The position numbers and the translations under genes were made by a program. This document shows, one piece after another, positions 33,425 through 43,697 of a stretch of 64,000 bases of DNA. The stretch comes from Adiantum capillus-veneris (Eukaryota; Streptophyta; Polypodiopsida; Polypodiales; Pteridaceae). The DNA is taken from contig CM043958.1 in the NCBI GenBank assembly GCA_014529385.2, forward strand, positions 155,130,293 through 155,194,292. Reading direction: 5' to 3'. A model generated the notes under the pieces. It was given only the letters and a program-made list of their open reading frames with translations, was not told the origin of the DNA and made no database searches. The first letter of the stretch is position 1. Each line of letters opens with the position of its first letter.

Positions 33425-34830
33425 GATGTTATCTCACTTATTGCTTACGTATGAAGTGATATCTCACCTCTATATGCTTTTTCACCTCTATATGCTTTGT
33501 CCTTGAGTGAAAGGCTAAATTATTTGCAAGATGAATGGCGCTTTGACTATAGCTATACAAGACACAATTGTCTTGTTTCTATCCAAGCTCCTCCAAGAAT
33601 CTATGAAGCAAACGAATCTCTTTGTTGGCCTTTGTAAGAACTACATATTCCGCTTTTGTTGTAGAAAGTGAGACCACTTTCTACAACTTTGAAGCCCAAC
33701 TTACTGATGTGCCTCCAACCATGAACACATGGCCAATAGTAGTGCTCCTTCGAGTGTCTTTGTCACCTACCATATCTGCGTCAATATACCCTTGCAAGAA
33801 AATGTCAGTGCCTCCAAATGAAAGCGTTCATTGTTTTCCCTTTTAAATACCTTAGTATCCACTTCACACCTTGAACGCTCTTTACCTAGATGATCCATGA
33901 ATCTACTCACAATTCCCACTACGTGTGCAATATCTGGCCTTGTCCAAGCCATAACATACATTATAGAATCTACCCCTGTAGCATATGGAATTTTAGACAT
34001 GTAGGCTATCTCCTCTCATGTCTTTAAACACATATCCTTGGTTAGTTTAAAGTGACTCTAGCAAAAGGTGTAGAAACCGTTTTTGCATCTTGCATTGTAA
34101 ACTTTCTAGTATCTTCTTGATGCAATCTTTTTGAGATAGCTTTAGTGTCTTGTTCTCCCTGTCCCTTGATATCTTCATACCGAGTATCCGCTTTGTAACA
34201 CCTAAATCTTTCATTGAAAAAGATTTAGACAACTCTTCTCCTAGGTCTTTAATATCCTACATGTTAGCACTTGCAATCAGCATGTCATCAACATACAACA
34301 TTAGGATGATGAAGTTTCCATGTCCCATCATGTACACACAGTGATCTGAGTTGCATCTTCTAAATTGATGATCCAACATCCATTGATCAAACTTCAAGTA
34401 TCATTGTCTTGATGCTTGCTTTAGACCATACAATCTCTTCTTTAACCTGCAAACCAATTTCTCCTTATCCTTTTCTTCATACCCCTTGGATTGAAGCATA
34501 TAAATTTCCTCTTCCAAGTCACCATGAGGGAATGTTGTGTTTTACATCCATTTGATCAAGATTTAATTCATGAGCAGCCGTAAGGCTTAAGACAAGCCTA
34601 ATTAAATTCATTTTCACAAGAGGAGAAAATATTTCATTCAAAGGCAATAGATTTCTTTTGAGAAAACCCCTTTACCACAAGCCTTGACTTGTACCTCTTC
34701 TTCCCGCCTTCTTCTTCCTTCAACTTGTATACCCATTTGTTTTGCAGTGCTTGCTTACCCTTAAGAAAATCAATCAACTCTCGTGTTTGGTTGCGATGTA
34801 ATGAGTCCATCTCCGCTTGCATGAGCTCTT
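33425..34830 (-). pseudogene. Second copia RT and RNase H
   Basis: RT blocks: QAEMDSLHRNQTRELIDF, LQNKWVYKLKEE, YKSRLVVKGFSQKK, then in other frames the intact LYVDDMLIA, SMKDLGVTKRILGMKISRDR and SKIPYATGVDSIMYVMAWTRPDIAHVVGIVSRFM. RNase H: TTKAEYVVLTKANKEI and a SQSAIHLANNLAFHSRTKH block. A short direct duplication of TTTCACCTCTATATGC (33466-33500) repeats part of the RNase H tail. Many stops; dead copy. Confidence 0.82.
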
Positions 34831-35046
34831 AGTCCAGTCTTCTTTGGATTCATGTTTGATTACTTCTTTGTAAGACTCCGGTCCTCCAGAATCCGAGACC
34901 AAGAGATGGTTGAAGGAAGAATAAACTCTCCAGAGGTCTACTTAGTCTTGTAGGTCTTTGGGGCATAGGTTGAGGTTCATCATCTAGTTGACGTTGTTGC
35001 AAGTTGTCACCACTTGCACTCCTTGAGTCTTCACCATCCTCAAGCT

Positions 35047-36275
35047 CTATGTACTCATCACCTGTACCTTTTGTTGTTTTGTTTCCAAGTAATCTTTGTA
35101 CATATTTTTTTTGTTGAAAATTACATCCCTACTCCTAAATATTTTACCACCTTTAGGATTCCATAGGTGATACCCAAAGTTCGCTTCTCCATAGCCAATG
35201 AAGAAACTCTTTTTGGACTTTGCATCTAGCTTTAACCTTAGGCTCCTATCTATTTGCATAAAAGCTTCGCATCTAAACACTTCAGAAATGCATAATTCAT
35301 TGGTTTACTTATCCATGCCTCTTCTAGAACTCCTCCCTCTAGTACAGTTGAGGGTGATCGGTTGATCAAATTCACAGATGTACTTATTGATTTCACCCAA
35401 AGCTCAAGCGGTAGATGTGCATGTGGCCACATGCTTCATGCTCGCTCCATGATTGTCATATTCATCCTTTCTAAAACTCCATTTTGTTGAGGTGTCCTTG
35501 GGGTTATCCTTTGCCTTTGAATGTCATTGCCACCACAGAAGCTTTCAAAAGCTTGGCTGCAATATTTGCCTCCATTGTCTGATCTGAGGCATTTAAGCTT
35601 GGTACTTGCTTCGTTTTTCACAAAGGCTTTCCATCTTTGAAATATGAAAAACACATTGGATTTATTCTTCATTGCATAAACCCATGTTTTCCTTGTTGCA
35701 TCATCTATGAAAGTCACATAATACAATGAACCACCAAGGAATGGTGTACTTGCAGGACCCCATACATCATAATGAACCAATTCAAGTATTTTAATTTTTC
35801 TTTCATTTCCTACTTTTAGGAATTTTACCCTCTTTGTTTATCATAAACACAATCCTCACAGAACTTTGAGTCCTCTTCTTTGAAACATGGTAGAAGCTTC
35901 TTCCATTGAAGGATTTGCATTCCTTTGGCACTCACATACCCAAGCCGATAATACCACACCAAATCGTCGACTTCTGTACATGTTGCACAAGTTGAAGATT
36001 GCATGCTCACCGTACACAAGTATAGTGTGCCAACCTTTTCTCCTTTTGCAACCATCAAAGATTCTTCTTTCAAGATCTTCCAATGTTTGTTTTCAATGCA
36101 ATGTTGTGACCTTCATCATCAAGCTGAACTTGTAGAGATCAAGTTTTTGTGAAGAGAGGGAACATGCTTAACATCTTTAAGCTTCCATTCATTTTCATTT
36201 GCAATTTTGACACAAACTATACCGTTCACAACAATTTCACAAGCTTCATCATCTCCCAAGTATATATAACCAAAA
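35047..36275 (-). pseudogene. Second copia protease end and integrase
   Basis: From the upstream side: WKLKDVKHVPSLHKNLIST, typical of the segment between copia protease and integrase; WYYRLGYVSAKGMQILQ with the zinc His replaced (H-R-L-G-H becomes Y-R-L-G-Y); CEDCVYDKQRG; VHYDVWGP (usually HSD); FIDDATRKTWVY; LKCLRSDNGGKY; TPQQNGVLERMNMTI with the catalytic Glu. After a TGA it continues through LPLELWVKSISTSVNLINRSP and FFIGYGEANFGYHLWNPKG. Split by stops and frame changes. Confidence 0.82.
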
Positions 36276-36779
36276 TTACCTTTGGTTTATGTTTTTTAGG
36301 GCAAAACTACTCCCCTGTTCATACTCACGAGCACGACACAGACAACATACTTATCATCCGATGACACGACTAACCCGTAGGTGCACGTAGGCAATCTCGT
36401 TAGCTTGTCAGGCTGAGACCAATCTACACATACGCACTTTTATGATGCATCAATCACTAACCCTGGTAGATTGCAACCCACTCTATCCCTTAACGCTCAC
36501 AACACAGTTCACACGTCCAATGAACTTGGAATCGCATCAAACTTACTAGGCACCATCCTCTCACTAGGACATATTTACCTATAAGTCTAATCTCACCAGA
36601 TTTGAACCCTAGCTATCTCGAATGCTGTCGCGATAGACCAACATGTCATAATCCAAAAGTGGGCGAAACTTAAGTTTATCAGTATCTATGTGTAGCTAAT
36701 CTCTTTCTCATTCCATGAAGCACTTGATTATTGAAAACAAACACCGTTGGTGCTACTTACAAGCAAAACCATCTCGAGG
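36276..36779. other. Non-coding, possible distal part of element C LTR
   Basis: No ORF recognised. GCTGTCGCGATAGACC at 36625-36640 is an imperfect copy of the palindrome found four times at 40971-41712, which suggests a link to element C. The LTR end was not located. Confidence 0.4.
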
Positions 36780-36915
36780 CAAAATCGATCGCGATCAACT
36801 CGAAACGGCAAATGCGTGGCGTGGGCGCGTAGCTCTCGGAGAGACTACTGCGATGGTGTGGTCGCGTCGTGAATCCGGTGAGGGAGAAGCGCGTAGCGAA
36901 GAGGATAAGACACAC

Positions 36916-36918
<3 letters not shown>

Positions 36919-36953
<35 letters not shown>
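36919..36953. repeat. (CT)n microsatellite
   Basis: About 34 bp of CT in the element C LTR. Confidence 0.9.
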
Positions 36954-36955
<2 letters not shown>

Positions 36956-37001
36956 ACTCCTACGACACAGGATTAATTCAAATGTTATCCAAAAAATGGT
37001 T

Positions 37002-37033
37002 CTAAGGTGACTTTTATACTTTAGTCACCTTAG
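37002..37033 (-). promoter_or_regulatory. TATA box inside an 11-bp perfect inverted repeat
   Basis: CTAAGGTGACT (37002-37012) and AGTCACCTTAG (37023-37033) are exact reverse complements. On the minus strand the 10-base loop reads AAAGTATAAA. It lies in the predicted U3 of the element C LTR. Confidence 0.65.
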
Positions 37034-37228
37034 CTCAAAAATGTACATGGGGTTCTGTTGCTCATGATTACAAAGTGGCAATAAATCTGAGTCTTGACTA
37101 ACTAACTAATATTTACATAATCCAGACGAATGGATCAAAATGATAAGACGTCTTTGACATAAAAAATGGAATTTGATATGCTTTACAAGATGGGCTCATT
37201 ACAACAGTTGGACCAATGGGCTCCAACA

Positions 37229-37263
37229 CTCCCCCCCTCCTAATTCATGTCTACCACGACATG
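37229..37263 (-). other. Element C stem-loop plus polypurine tract
   Basis: On the minus strand CATGTC-GTGGTA-GACATG (37246-37263) is followed by AATTAGGAGGGGGGGAG (37229-37245) abutting TGTTGG. The same 17-mer occurs at 43315-43331. Confidence 0.75.
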
Positions 37264-37291
37264 ATCGTCTTTGTCTTCATTGTCGTTGTCG

Positions 37292-40200
37292 TCATTCTTT
37301 GTTGATTTGATGTAGAAATGCATCATAGCGCATAGACTCACTTGCCATTAATGGGCCAAAAATTTTTGACTTGTACATGAAGAAGCCCGTGTAAAATGCT
37401 TCTTCAAAGGTTTGGAGATGGTAGCTCGGCAGAAACATCAGCCGTTTGAAATAGGCATACAATACTGGCTCTGTCGGTGGCCCACTTAGATCGTATGACA
37501 ACTATGAAATGCTTCTTTCAGTATTCATATACTCTGATGTCCAGCTTTCTGAGAAGACTGTGAGACAGGCCAAAAATGTTCGAGCTATCTTACATAGCAT
37601 CTTGCAGGAGAGGTCAGGAGAGCCTCCGAATTTTGCTATGGCGCCCTGCAGGGTTTTCACCATGTAAGAACCGGATATTCTCTCTCCTTCTGGTGGCCCT
37701 GGCATTACTGGATAATTCAGCCATGTCGGATTTCTACTCTGTAGTGCTTTATGTTGGCTGTAGGTGTATGTTCGGGGATTTGGGCAAAACGTTCTGTCAT
37801 TCCTCAGCTCAGGCGGTGCGTTGACTAAGTGGATCACGTTATTAGGATGATCCAATAGCCATTGACGCCTCCACTTTGGTTGGTTGTCCACTATTCTGTT
37901 TTGTTGTTCCCTATCTTGTACTTCTCCTTCAAATACTGGCACTTGTTCTTCTTTTTGGAGCTGCCGTTGATGTGTTAGAGTCTCATACTTCAGCAGAGCA
38001 TAGGGTAACATAGGTGCATTCCATTCCTGCCGTAGCTCTGCTGCTGTTTTGCTCGCTCTGGAAAGCCCTTGTAGCAACTCCTTTTCGAGTTGCATAGCCT
38101 TGTACCATATCATTTCTGTTTGTTTTTCCATCTGCTCGGCCAGCCTCTGCTCTTCCAATTTTGTGACTGAATCTTCTTCTGTCTCTTGGTCTTTGGAGCC
38201 GGTTTGATCAGTCTGCGTATGTGCCTCCTGTTCATCTGAATCTTCTTTGTACTCATCTTGACCCCCATAAAATTCGGCGAGTCCAGCCAAATTCGTTGTA
38301 ACTGGCTCCATGTGCACTCATACCTGTCCTTGGTGCTGCCCTGCACTTTGTAGACTTGCGATTTGTGCGGCCATTGTTCTGCTATTGATTTGTAGAGCTT
38401 GAAATTCCATGTCTTTTTTAGCGGCCGACTCCTCTAACTGTTTTATCCTGATGTGCAGGTTTTCATTTTCTTCCCTGAGTGATTTGGAAACAATGCTTTC
38501 CATTTCACTATCAAGAGCTGGTCCTTGTTGTTGTTCACTTTGCAAGTCTGAGATTTGTCTTTGTAGTTCACCTTTTGCTCTAAGCGCACTTTCAGCAATC
38601 ATTAAACATTGTTTTCTTTCCAACTCCAGCTCCCTCTTCAATGCAGCCACTTCTTCTTCTAGGTGGACTACCAGTGTTGTTGGTAGCGACGTTTTTTGCT
38701 TCTTAGCGCGTTCGATTTCTCTTGCTTGGATATCTGTTACTGCTCTCAAATCTTTGACTTCAATTTGTAAGTCATCGATGACGACTTGCAAACTCTTGAT
38801 TGTCTCTAGTGCATCTTGCTTTTCCTTTTCCAACTTCTGGATGTGTTCATCTCTGTCACTGACATCTTCAACGAACACGTTTATTGTATCTTCACATATG
38901 GCATTGAAGTCTTCCGACTCCTGTAAATTGTCCTTGAGAAGATTTATTGTGCCTTGGAGTCCCAATATTTCAGCATCTCTGATGCTGATCAGCTTTAAAG
39001 TGTCCTCCCTTTGCTCTTGCAGTCTCAGAACTTCCTCATCAGTTTTTTGTAGCTTCATTTTGTTGGACCGGTTCTGATCAGCTAACCATTGACTGTGCAA
39101 TCTTGTTCAGTTTAGTATTGTCGCCATTGACTGCAAATCTTCATCTATAGTAGCTTCCAGCTCAATTTCTTGAGAGGAGGAAGCTTTATCTTTAGACTGA
39201 TCCACCACCTTTTGCTTGCCTTTATCACTTTGTGATATTGCTCCAGTGTTTGGGTGTCTATCTGTTTCTTCTTCTTCCTCTTCCTCTTCTTCTTGTTCAC
39301 TGGGCGGTGTGTGAACTCTGTCATCACGATGTGAGCTTTCTGAATGCAAAGTAGATTCGGAAGATGGGCTAGATTGCCTTTCACTTGTATCTGGCCCTGG
39401 AGATGGCGGCGGTGTTTCCTGATCACGTGAAGTTGGCCTCAGCTAATCTCTCAAAGTTTGGAGATCCTCCTCTTCTAGTAGCAAATCTGGTTCATCCCTT
39501 GGATTTCTTTCTTGGATGTATTTCTCGAACCAGTCCAGCTCAAAAGCTGGGTTGTTTCTATTCTTCGTTCTCAGTTTGAAAGTGCTACTAGAAGGTTTCC
39601 AAGTGGCGCCTACATCGCCTCGTAGAGATCTTTCTAGAACAAACCCTTCTAGCATCCTTTCCATCTTTGCTATCTTCTACAACCTGGTGTTGTTTTCCAT
39701 TTCCGCTTTCCGCTTCTTTAGCCGGGCATCTTCCTCTTCAGTTCTTTTTTCTTCTTCCATCTTTTCTTGTGTACTTCTAGTCACTCTTTCCAGCTTGCGT
39801 CCTCCAATGGTATTAATAGATGCCGGTACTTTGTTTTGTGATCTGTCTTCGATATTTTCCCTTAATACCAGCCAGTCGTTCTGATGAGGGGCAGGTGGAA
39901 ACTGATTTGTCGCGCCTATGGCATGGTATATTACTCTGATTAGGACTTCTCCTCCTGCAATGTAATTGGGTCTGTCATGCCTTAGCTTTGTCATTTCTTC
40001 AAATAGATATGACGCGTGATCTATGTAGAACTCACGGGTCATTCCCATGGCCCATGACAATGTGGTTGAGATGCTCCCGTGCGGTGTAGTGTATCTTGGC
40101 GGCCTTTTGTTGTAGCTCAACAAACACTGCCTGTAGATCTGTGTCAGTTCTCTTACTTCCGGGTTTGCTATGAGTTTGAAAGAAGGTAGTTTGGACTTTT

Positions 40201-40675
40201 GCAAGTAAACTGTGATGTTTTTCCTTCTTTCTCTCATGTTTGCTCCTTGATCTGACAATTTCAATGCCTCTTTGATGATCTCTTTGGTGATCTGGATCTC
40301 CATCACTTCGTTATCCATGCCTGCCACTCTGCAAGTTCCATCTTCTTGGATAGTCTCTATTAGATGTTGTACCCTCTTGAAATCTATCCCTACTGGTGGT
40401 AGTGATACGAAGTTCCACAAGCCGACTTTTTTGAGCCACCTTTGCGGTGATCTTTTCAAGTAATTCTCTGCCTCCTTGGGAATCATCACTGTATCCACTA
40501 AGTTTCTTTTGTCATCCACATATGGACCTTGATATATCTAAAAGGCAGCTGCCTGCTGCACATCTGCAGGTATCCAGGTGGCTGCTGGCTTTAAAGAATT
40601 TGGTAGAAGTGCATAGGGTACTGCACCTTCCGTTGCCAGGTTCTTGCCTTTTCTTTTTCCCCGAGAAGCCTCCAT
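37292..40675 (-). pseudogene. Element C coiled-coil retroelement ORF, 1,127 codons with six in-frame stops
   Basis: ATG at 40675 starts MEASRGKRKGKN (basic). One reading frame runs to the stop at 37292 with no frameshift, but contains TAG at 40538, 39677, 39443 and 37502 and TGA at 39107 and 38318. The N-terminal domain (PPVGIDFKRVQHL, IQITKEIIKEALKLSD, HQNDWLVL) matches element A. A Ser/Pro/Glu-rich linker (39110-39430) and a long heptad coiled coil (38330-39100) follow. The C-terminal domain (QPKWRRQWLLDHP, NPTWLNYP, GERISGSYMVKTL, GSPDLSC, MFLPSYHLQTFEEAFYTGFF) again matches A. It ends 29 bp before the stem-loop and 47 bp before the PPT. No catalytic motif, zinc knuckle or membrane segment is seen. 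Role unknown; it occupies the accessory/env position. Confidence 0.65.
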
Positions 40676-42673
40676 AGATCCTGTCATCACAATTATCAGT
40701 TAATGCACAAACAAAGTACTACTCTGCTAAATTGATTACCACTTAATCATGCATCTAGATGAGCCTTCTTAATCCCAAGATTAGTTAAGGTAAAATGTTA
40801 GCAGATAGACAAGCTCTTCCATTGTGCGACTTTGGCGGCTTCAAATTGATGTTGTTGGTGAAGGAGAACAAGTCCAAATGCCTTGAAATTTTGTGTGGTG
40901 TATGCTCTCATGGCATGTAAGGTCATTCCATAAGCCAAAGCTCAAAATCTATCCATTTGCTCCTTTTTCTCAGTCTATCGCGATAGACTGGCATTTTTTG
41001 ATCTGGGTCCTTTTTTGCAGTTGTGACTCCACCAATTGGTTTCCCATACCTTGCACATGATCTGACCCCATTTCTAGCTCAAATGAATGTCAAGTGACCC
41101 CCTTTTGGATCAACTCCCAATTTTCCAGATTCCCTTCAGAGAGATGTTGGTCTATCTCCTTCATTTTGTGTTGTTTTGGGCTCAAACTTAATGGGTGGTT
41201 ATCTTGCATCATGTTGAAGACAACTGCTAATTCAAATTTTTTATAAGATGGTCCAGTATCCCTCTTCTTGGTCTATCGCGATAGACTGGGACTTAGTGCC
41301 AGTTTGTCATTTTTTGGCTTTGTGACCATCTGTCTGCCTTCTCCCAGTTGATGCAAGGCTTCTTGACCCCTCACATGTAAATTTTACCTGTCTGCCCTTG
41401 AGATGTCCTGTTCTGACTCTGAGTTGTCTGCATGTCTTTCTCAGCTTGTCATGTGAGTCCCTCTTGGCACCAAATTTGGTGTACAGCCTTCATTTGCTTC
41501 CCCAAGTCTAGCTTGTAAAAATTTGAAAAGTCTTTCCCCCCAAAAATTGTTGTAGTAAGTCTATCGCGATAGACTGAGCTTTTTGGCCAAAATAGATTTT
41601 CTAGCACTTTGACTTGATATTGTGGTTAACATTCCTTGTTAGCAAAACATCATGAAGCCAAAGTCAAAGTTTCCCTTGTCTAAGTGCAAGTTCAAGTCTA
41701 TCGCGATAGACTGGGCACTTTGTCATTTTTTCCAGTTTTTTTATGTTAGTTGACATTCATGGTGTTAATAGGCCCTCCTAGACACACATATCAAGTTTTA
41801 ATCAATTTAGCAGAATGTACTCCCTGTTTGCAGCACTTAGCTGGTCCTGAAGTCGAAGTAGATCACTTAGGTGATGGTCGCAGTTCCTTTTGGTCTTTGT
41901 ATGATTCCGGCTGTCTTTTACTTCCTTTTGACCTTCCATCGAAGCAGTCAGTTGTTTTGGTGTTTGAAACACCAAGAACAACCATTTGGACGTCTTTCTG
42001 GCCTGTTGCCGGCATTTGCCCTAGTGAAAGAACTTTTTTATTTCTGAGTGGACATTCCATCCCGTAGTTGACCTCCTTTGGATGTTCCTTGTTGAATTTG
42101 GTGTAATTTTGTCACTTGGTCGGCCCATTAGAGTATCGTGACGCTTTGTGCGGTTTTCATCAGATAGGGACTTTAGGCTCCGTTTTGACGAACTTTTTCA
42201 TAGTCTAACCCTTCAGTCGGTTTTTCGAGGTCATTGGCTTGCTGTCTATGAATTTTGGCTCATTTCCGATCACCTTGGTTTTGTCGCCCTTTTGCAGGTC
42301 CTGCTAAATTAGGGTTTTCTGAGCGGCTTCCTTCACGCTTTCCGAGGTCATAGGCTCGATCCCTAAGCTATAGGCATTGTGCCTTTCACTTTGGTCCCAT
42401 TTGGTGGCCTCTAGGTCTCCCTAACAACCATTCTACCATATGTGTGCACAGGTTGTGATTGTGATGCCGGCGAGGTTTTGCGACTAACTGAAGTAAACAA
42501 CACTTAGAGTCAGTGTTGACGAGCATACCTCTCATATCTGATGTCGATCTGGCGACCGTGCGCGATGGATGAGCTTCTGGAAGTCTCAACTGCTGTAGGG
42601 AGCTCTCTCTCTCTCACTATGGAAAATGACTCAAATGAGGGATTTCTAGCCTAGCCTCTCTATATGTAATCGA
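40676..42673 (-). other. Spacer upstream of element C ORF with palindrome repeats
   Basis: About 2 kb without a convincing ORF on either strand. It carries four near-identical palindromes (next entry). The open frame at 41750-42067 (plus) has no recognisable motif. Confidence 0.5.
40971..41712. repeat. Four copies of an AGTCTATCGCGATAGACT palindrome
   Basis: Perfect palindromes at 40971-40990 (20 bp), 41271-41286 (16 bp), 41558-41575 (18 bp) and 41695-41712 (18 bp). The TCTATCGCGATAGA core is invariant, while sequences between copies are not obviously repeated. An imperfect copy is at 36625-36640. Confidence 0.9.
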
Positions 42674-42686
42674 GACTCTGACACCA
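42674..42686 (-). other. Primer-binding-site-like sequence
   Basis: The minus strand reads TGGTGTCAGAGTC, close to the Met-tRNA PBS TGGTATCAGAGC. If real, it marks the end of an LTR running from about 43314 to 42688. No partner LTR supports this. Confidence 0.35.
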
Positions 42687-42687
42687 A

Positions 42688-43314
42688 ATTTTCCCATCTT
42701 TTACCTGTGGCCATAACTTTTTGCAAGATGCGGTTTAGGCTCGCAAATTTCCTGATTTGGACTTCAGTTGCTCCAGTTTTGTAGATTTTCCTTGTTGGAG
42801 GTCCCTTCATGACAGTGGTCATTTTGCTCTGTAACCTTTGCAGTCCTTATTTTTTCTGTGTCTTCTTTACCTTGCTCTGATCAGGCGTCTCTTCTTTTGT
42901 GTTTCCATCCGGATTACGGATTTTTTCTATAACTTTTGCTAGAAAATGGCTAAAATAAAGCAAATAAATCCCAAAATAACCCGAAAATAGAAATTCTAAC
43001 CTAAAAAAATACCAATGAGAAATAGAACACTTTGTAGCTCGCTTTTCTCTTGTCTATGTACAATCTCGCTCATTATCTTCAACCTTGGCCTATTTTTTGC
43101 TGTTTTTAGACAATTTTTGGCCAGATTTGACTCTCTTTATAGTCTATACACATCCCTAGGGGCTCATGAATGATGATTTGGTCCCCAATTCTGATTAATT
43201 ACGAGGGCATATTCTTTTTCCCAAAATCACACAATAAAACGCAAAAATGGTTGAAAAATTGCTCACAAACATTGCCCTCTAATATATGACATGATGAGTC
43301 CGCATTTGGAATGC
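42688..43314 (-). repeat. Possible LTR between the D and C ORFs
   Basis: It is bounded by a PPT-like tract at 43315 and a PBS-like site at 42686. GACTATAAAGAG near 43139 could be a TATA box. It lacks a clean TG start and does not resemble the LTR at 37228, so it may be internal spacer instead. Confidence 0.3.
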
Positions 43315-43346
43315 CTCCCCCCCTCCTAATTGGAGTCCTCCCGGAC
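43315..43346 (-). other. Second polypurine tract with stem-loop
   Basis: On the minus strand GTCC-GGGA-GGAC (43335-43346) is followed by AATTAGGAGGGGGGGAG (43315-43331), identical over 17 bases to the element C PPT. The flanking GACGAT and TGTCGT strings are shared too. Confidence 0.65.
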
Positions 43347-43490
43347 GACAGGGTATCGTCAAGGGTATGTGTTGTGCATGGGTTTGAACTCGTGCTAATG
43401 CAAGCCTTGTAATGTAGCCCTATATGCATGTACGGTCAATGCATGTAGAAAGAATTTATGCAGTGCAAGAGGAAGGTATAAGCGATTCGC

Positions 43491-43697
43491 TTATTGGCAT
43501 TTGTGGTTGAGCTTTCCTGTGGTAGCTTGAGTTGGCTGGCAGATTTTCTTTGCAAGTAGTAGTTGTAACTCCGCCACCCTTTGTTTGATTGTTTTCCACT
43601 GGTTTTGAATTGGCGTATGTGGTTCCTTTGAAGTCAATATTGTCGTATCTGGTGGAACATTCTCTCTTTCTGCTTTGATGACTTGGGTCTTAGACAT
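43491..43697 (-). CDS. Small 68-aa ORF overlapping the D ORF stop
   Basis: The ATG lies in ATGTCTAA, overlapping the TAA of the D ORF by 8 nt in another frame. The product is polar, with VAELQLLLAKK near its middle, and no known motif. The overlap resembles termination-reinitiation arrangements. It could be a chance ORF. Confidence 0.3.
   Translation of the reverse strand: MSKTQVIKAERENVPPDTTILTSKEPHTPIQNQWKTIKQRVAELQLLLAKKICQPTQATTGKLNHKCQ

Larger units (their letters stand above)
33425..36275 (-). mobile_element. Decayed Ty1/copia internal region (second copia)
   Basis: Minus-strand fragments run in copia order: protease end, GAG-pre-integrase, integrase, RT, RNase H, in several frames with many stops. 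It is clearly diverged from the copia at 12503-18043. No LTRs or TSD were identified at either side. Confidence 0.85.
36780..37228 (-). repeat. Element C 3' LTR (start defined, end uncertain)
   Basis: On the minus strand it starts TGTTGGAGCCC immediately after the PPT, has AGTATAAAAG about 210 bp in, and then a (GA)n tract. The short string AGCTACGCGCC also occurs in the element A LTR (5210-5220). No second LTR was found, so the end shown is arbitrary. Confidence 0.5.

Noticed and set aside
36715-37005. Plus-strand ORF with a Ser-Leu repeat
   Set aside because: Runs through the (CT)n tract of an LTR; no conserved motif.
38409-39077. 222-codon plus-strand ORF, Ser/Leu-rich
   Set aside because: Exact antisense of the coiled-coil segment of element C; the composition follows from that.
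37228-43314. Element C as a simple LTR-ORF-LTR unit using the 42688-43314 segment as 5' LTR
   Set aside because: The two putative LTR starts do not align to each other, which paired LTRs should do; kept only as a weak alternative.
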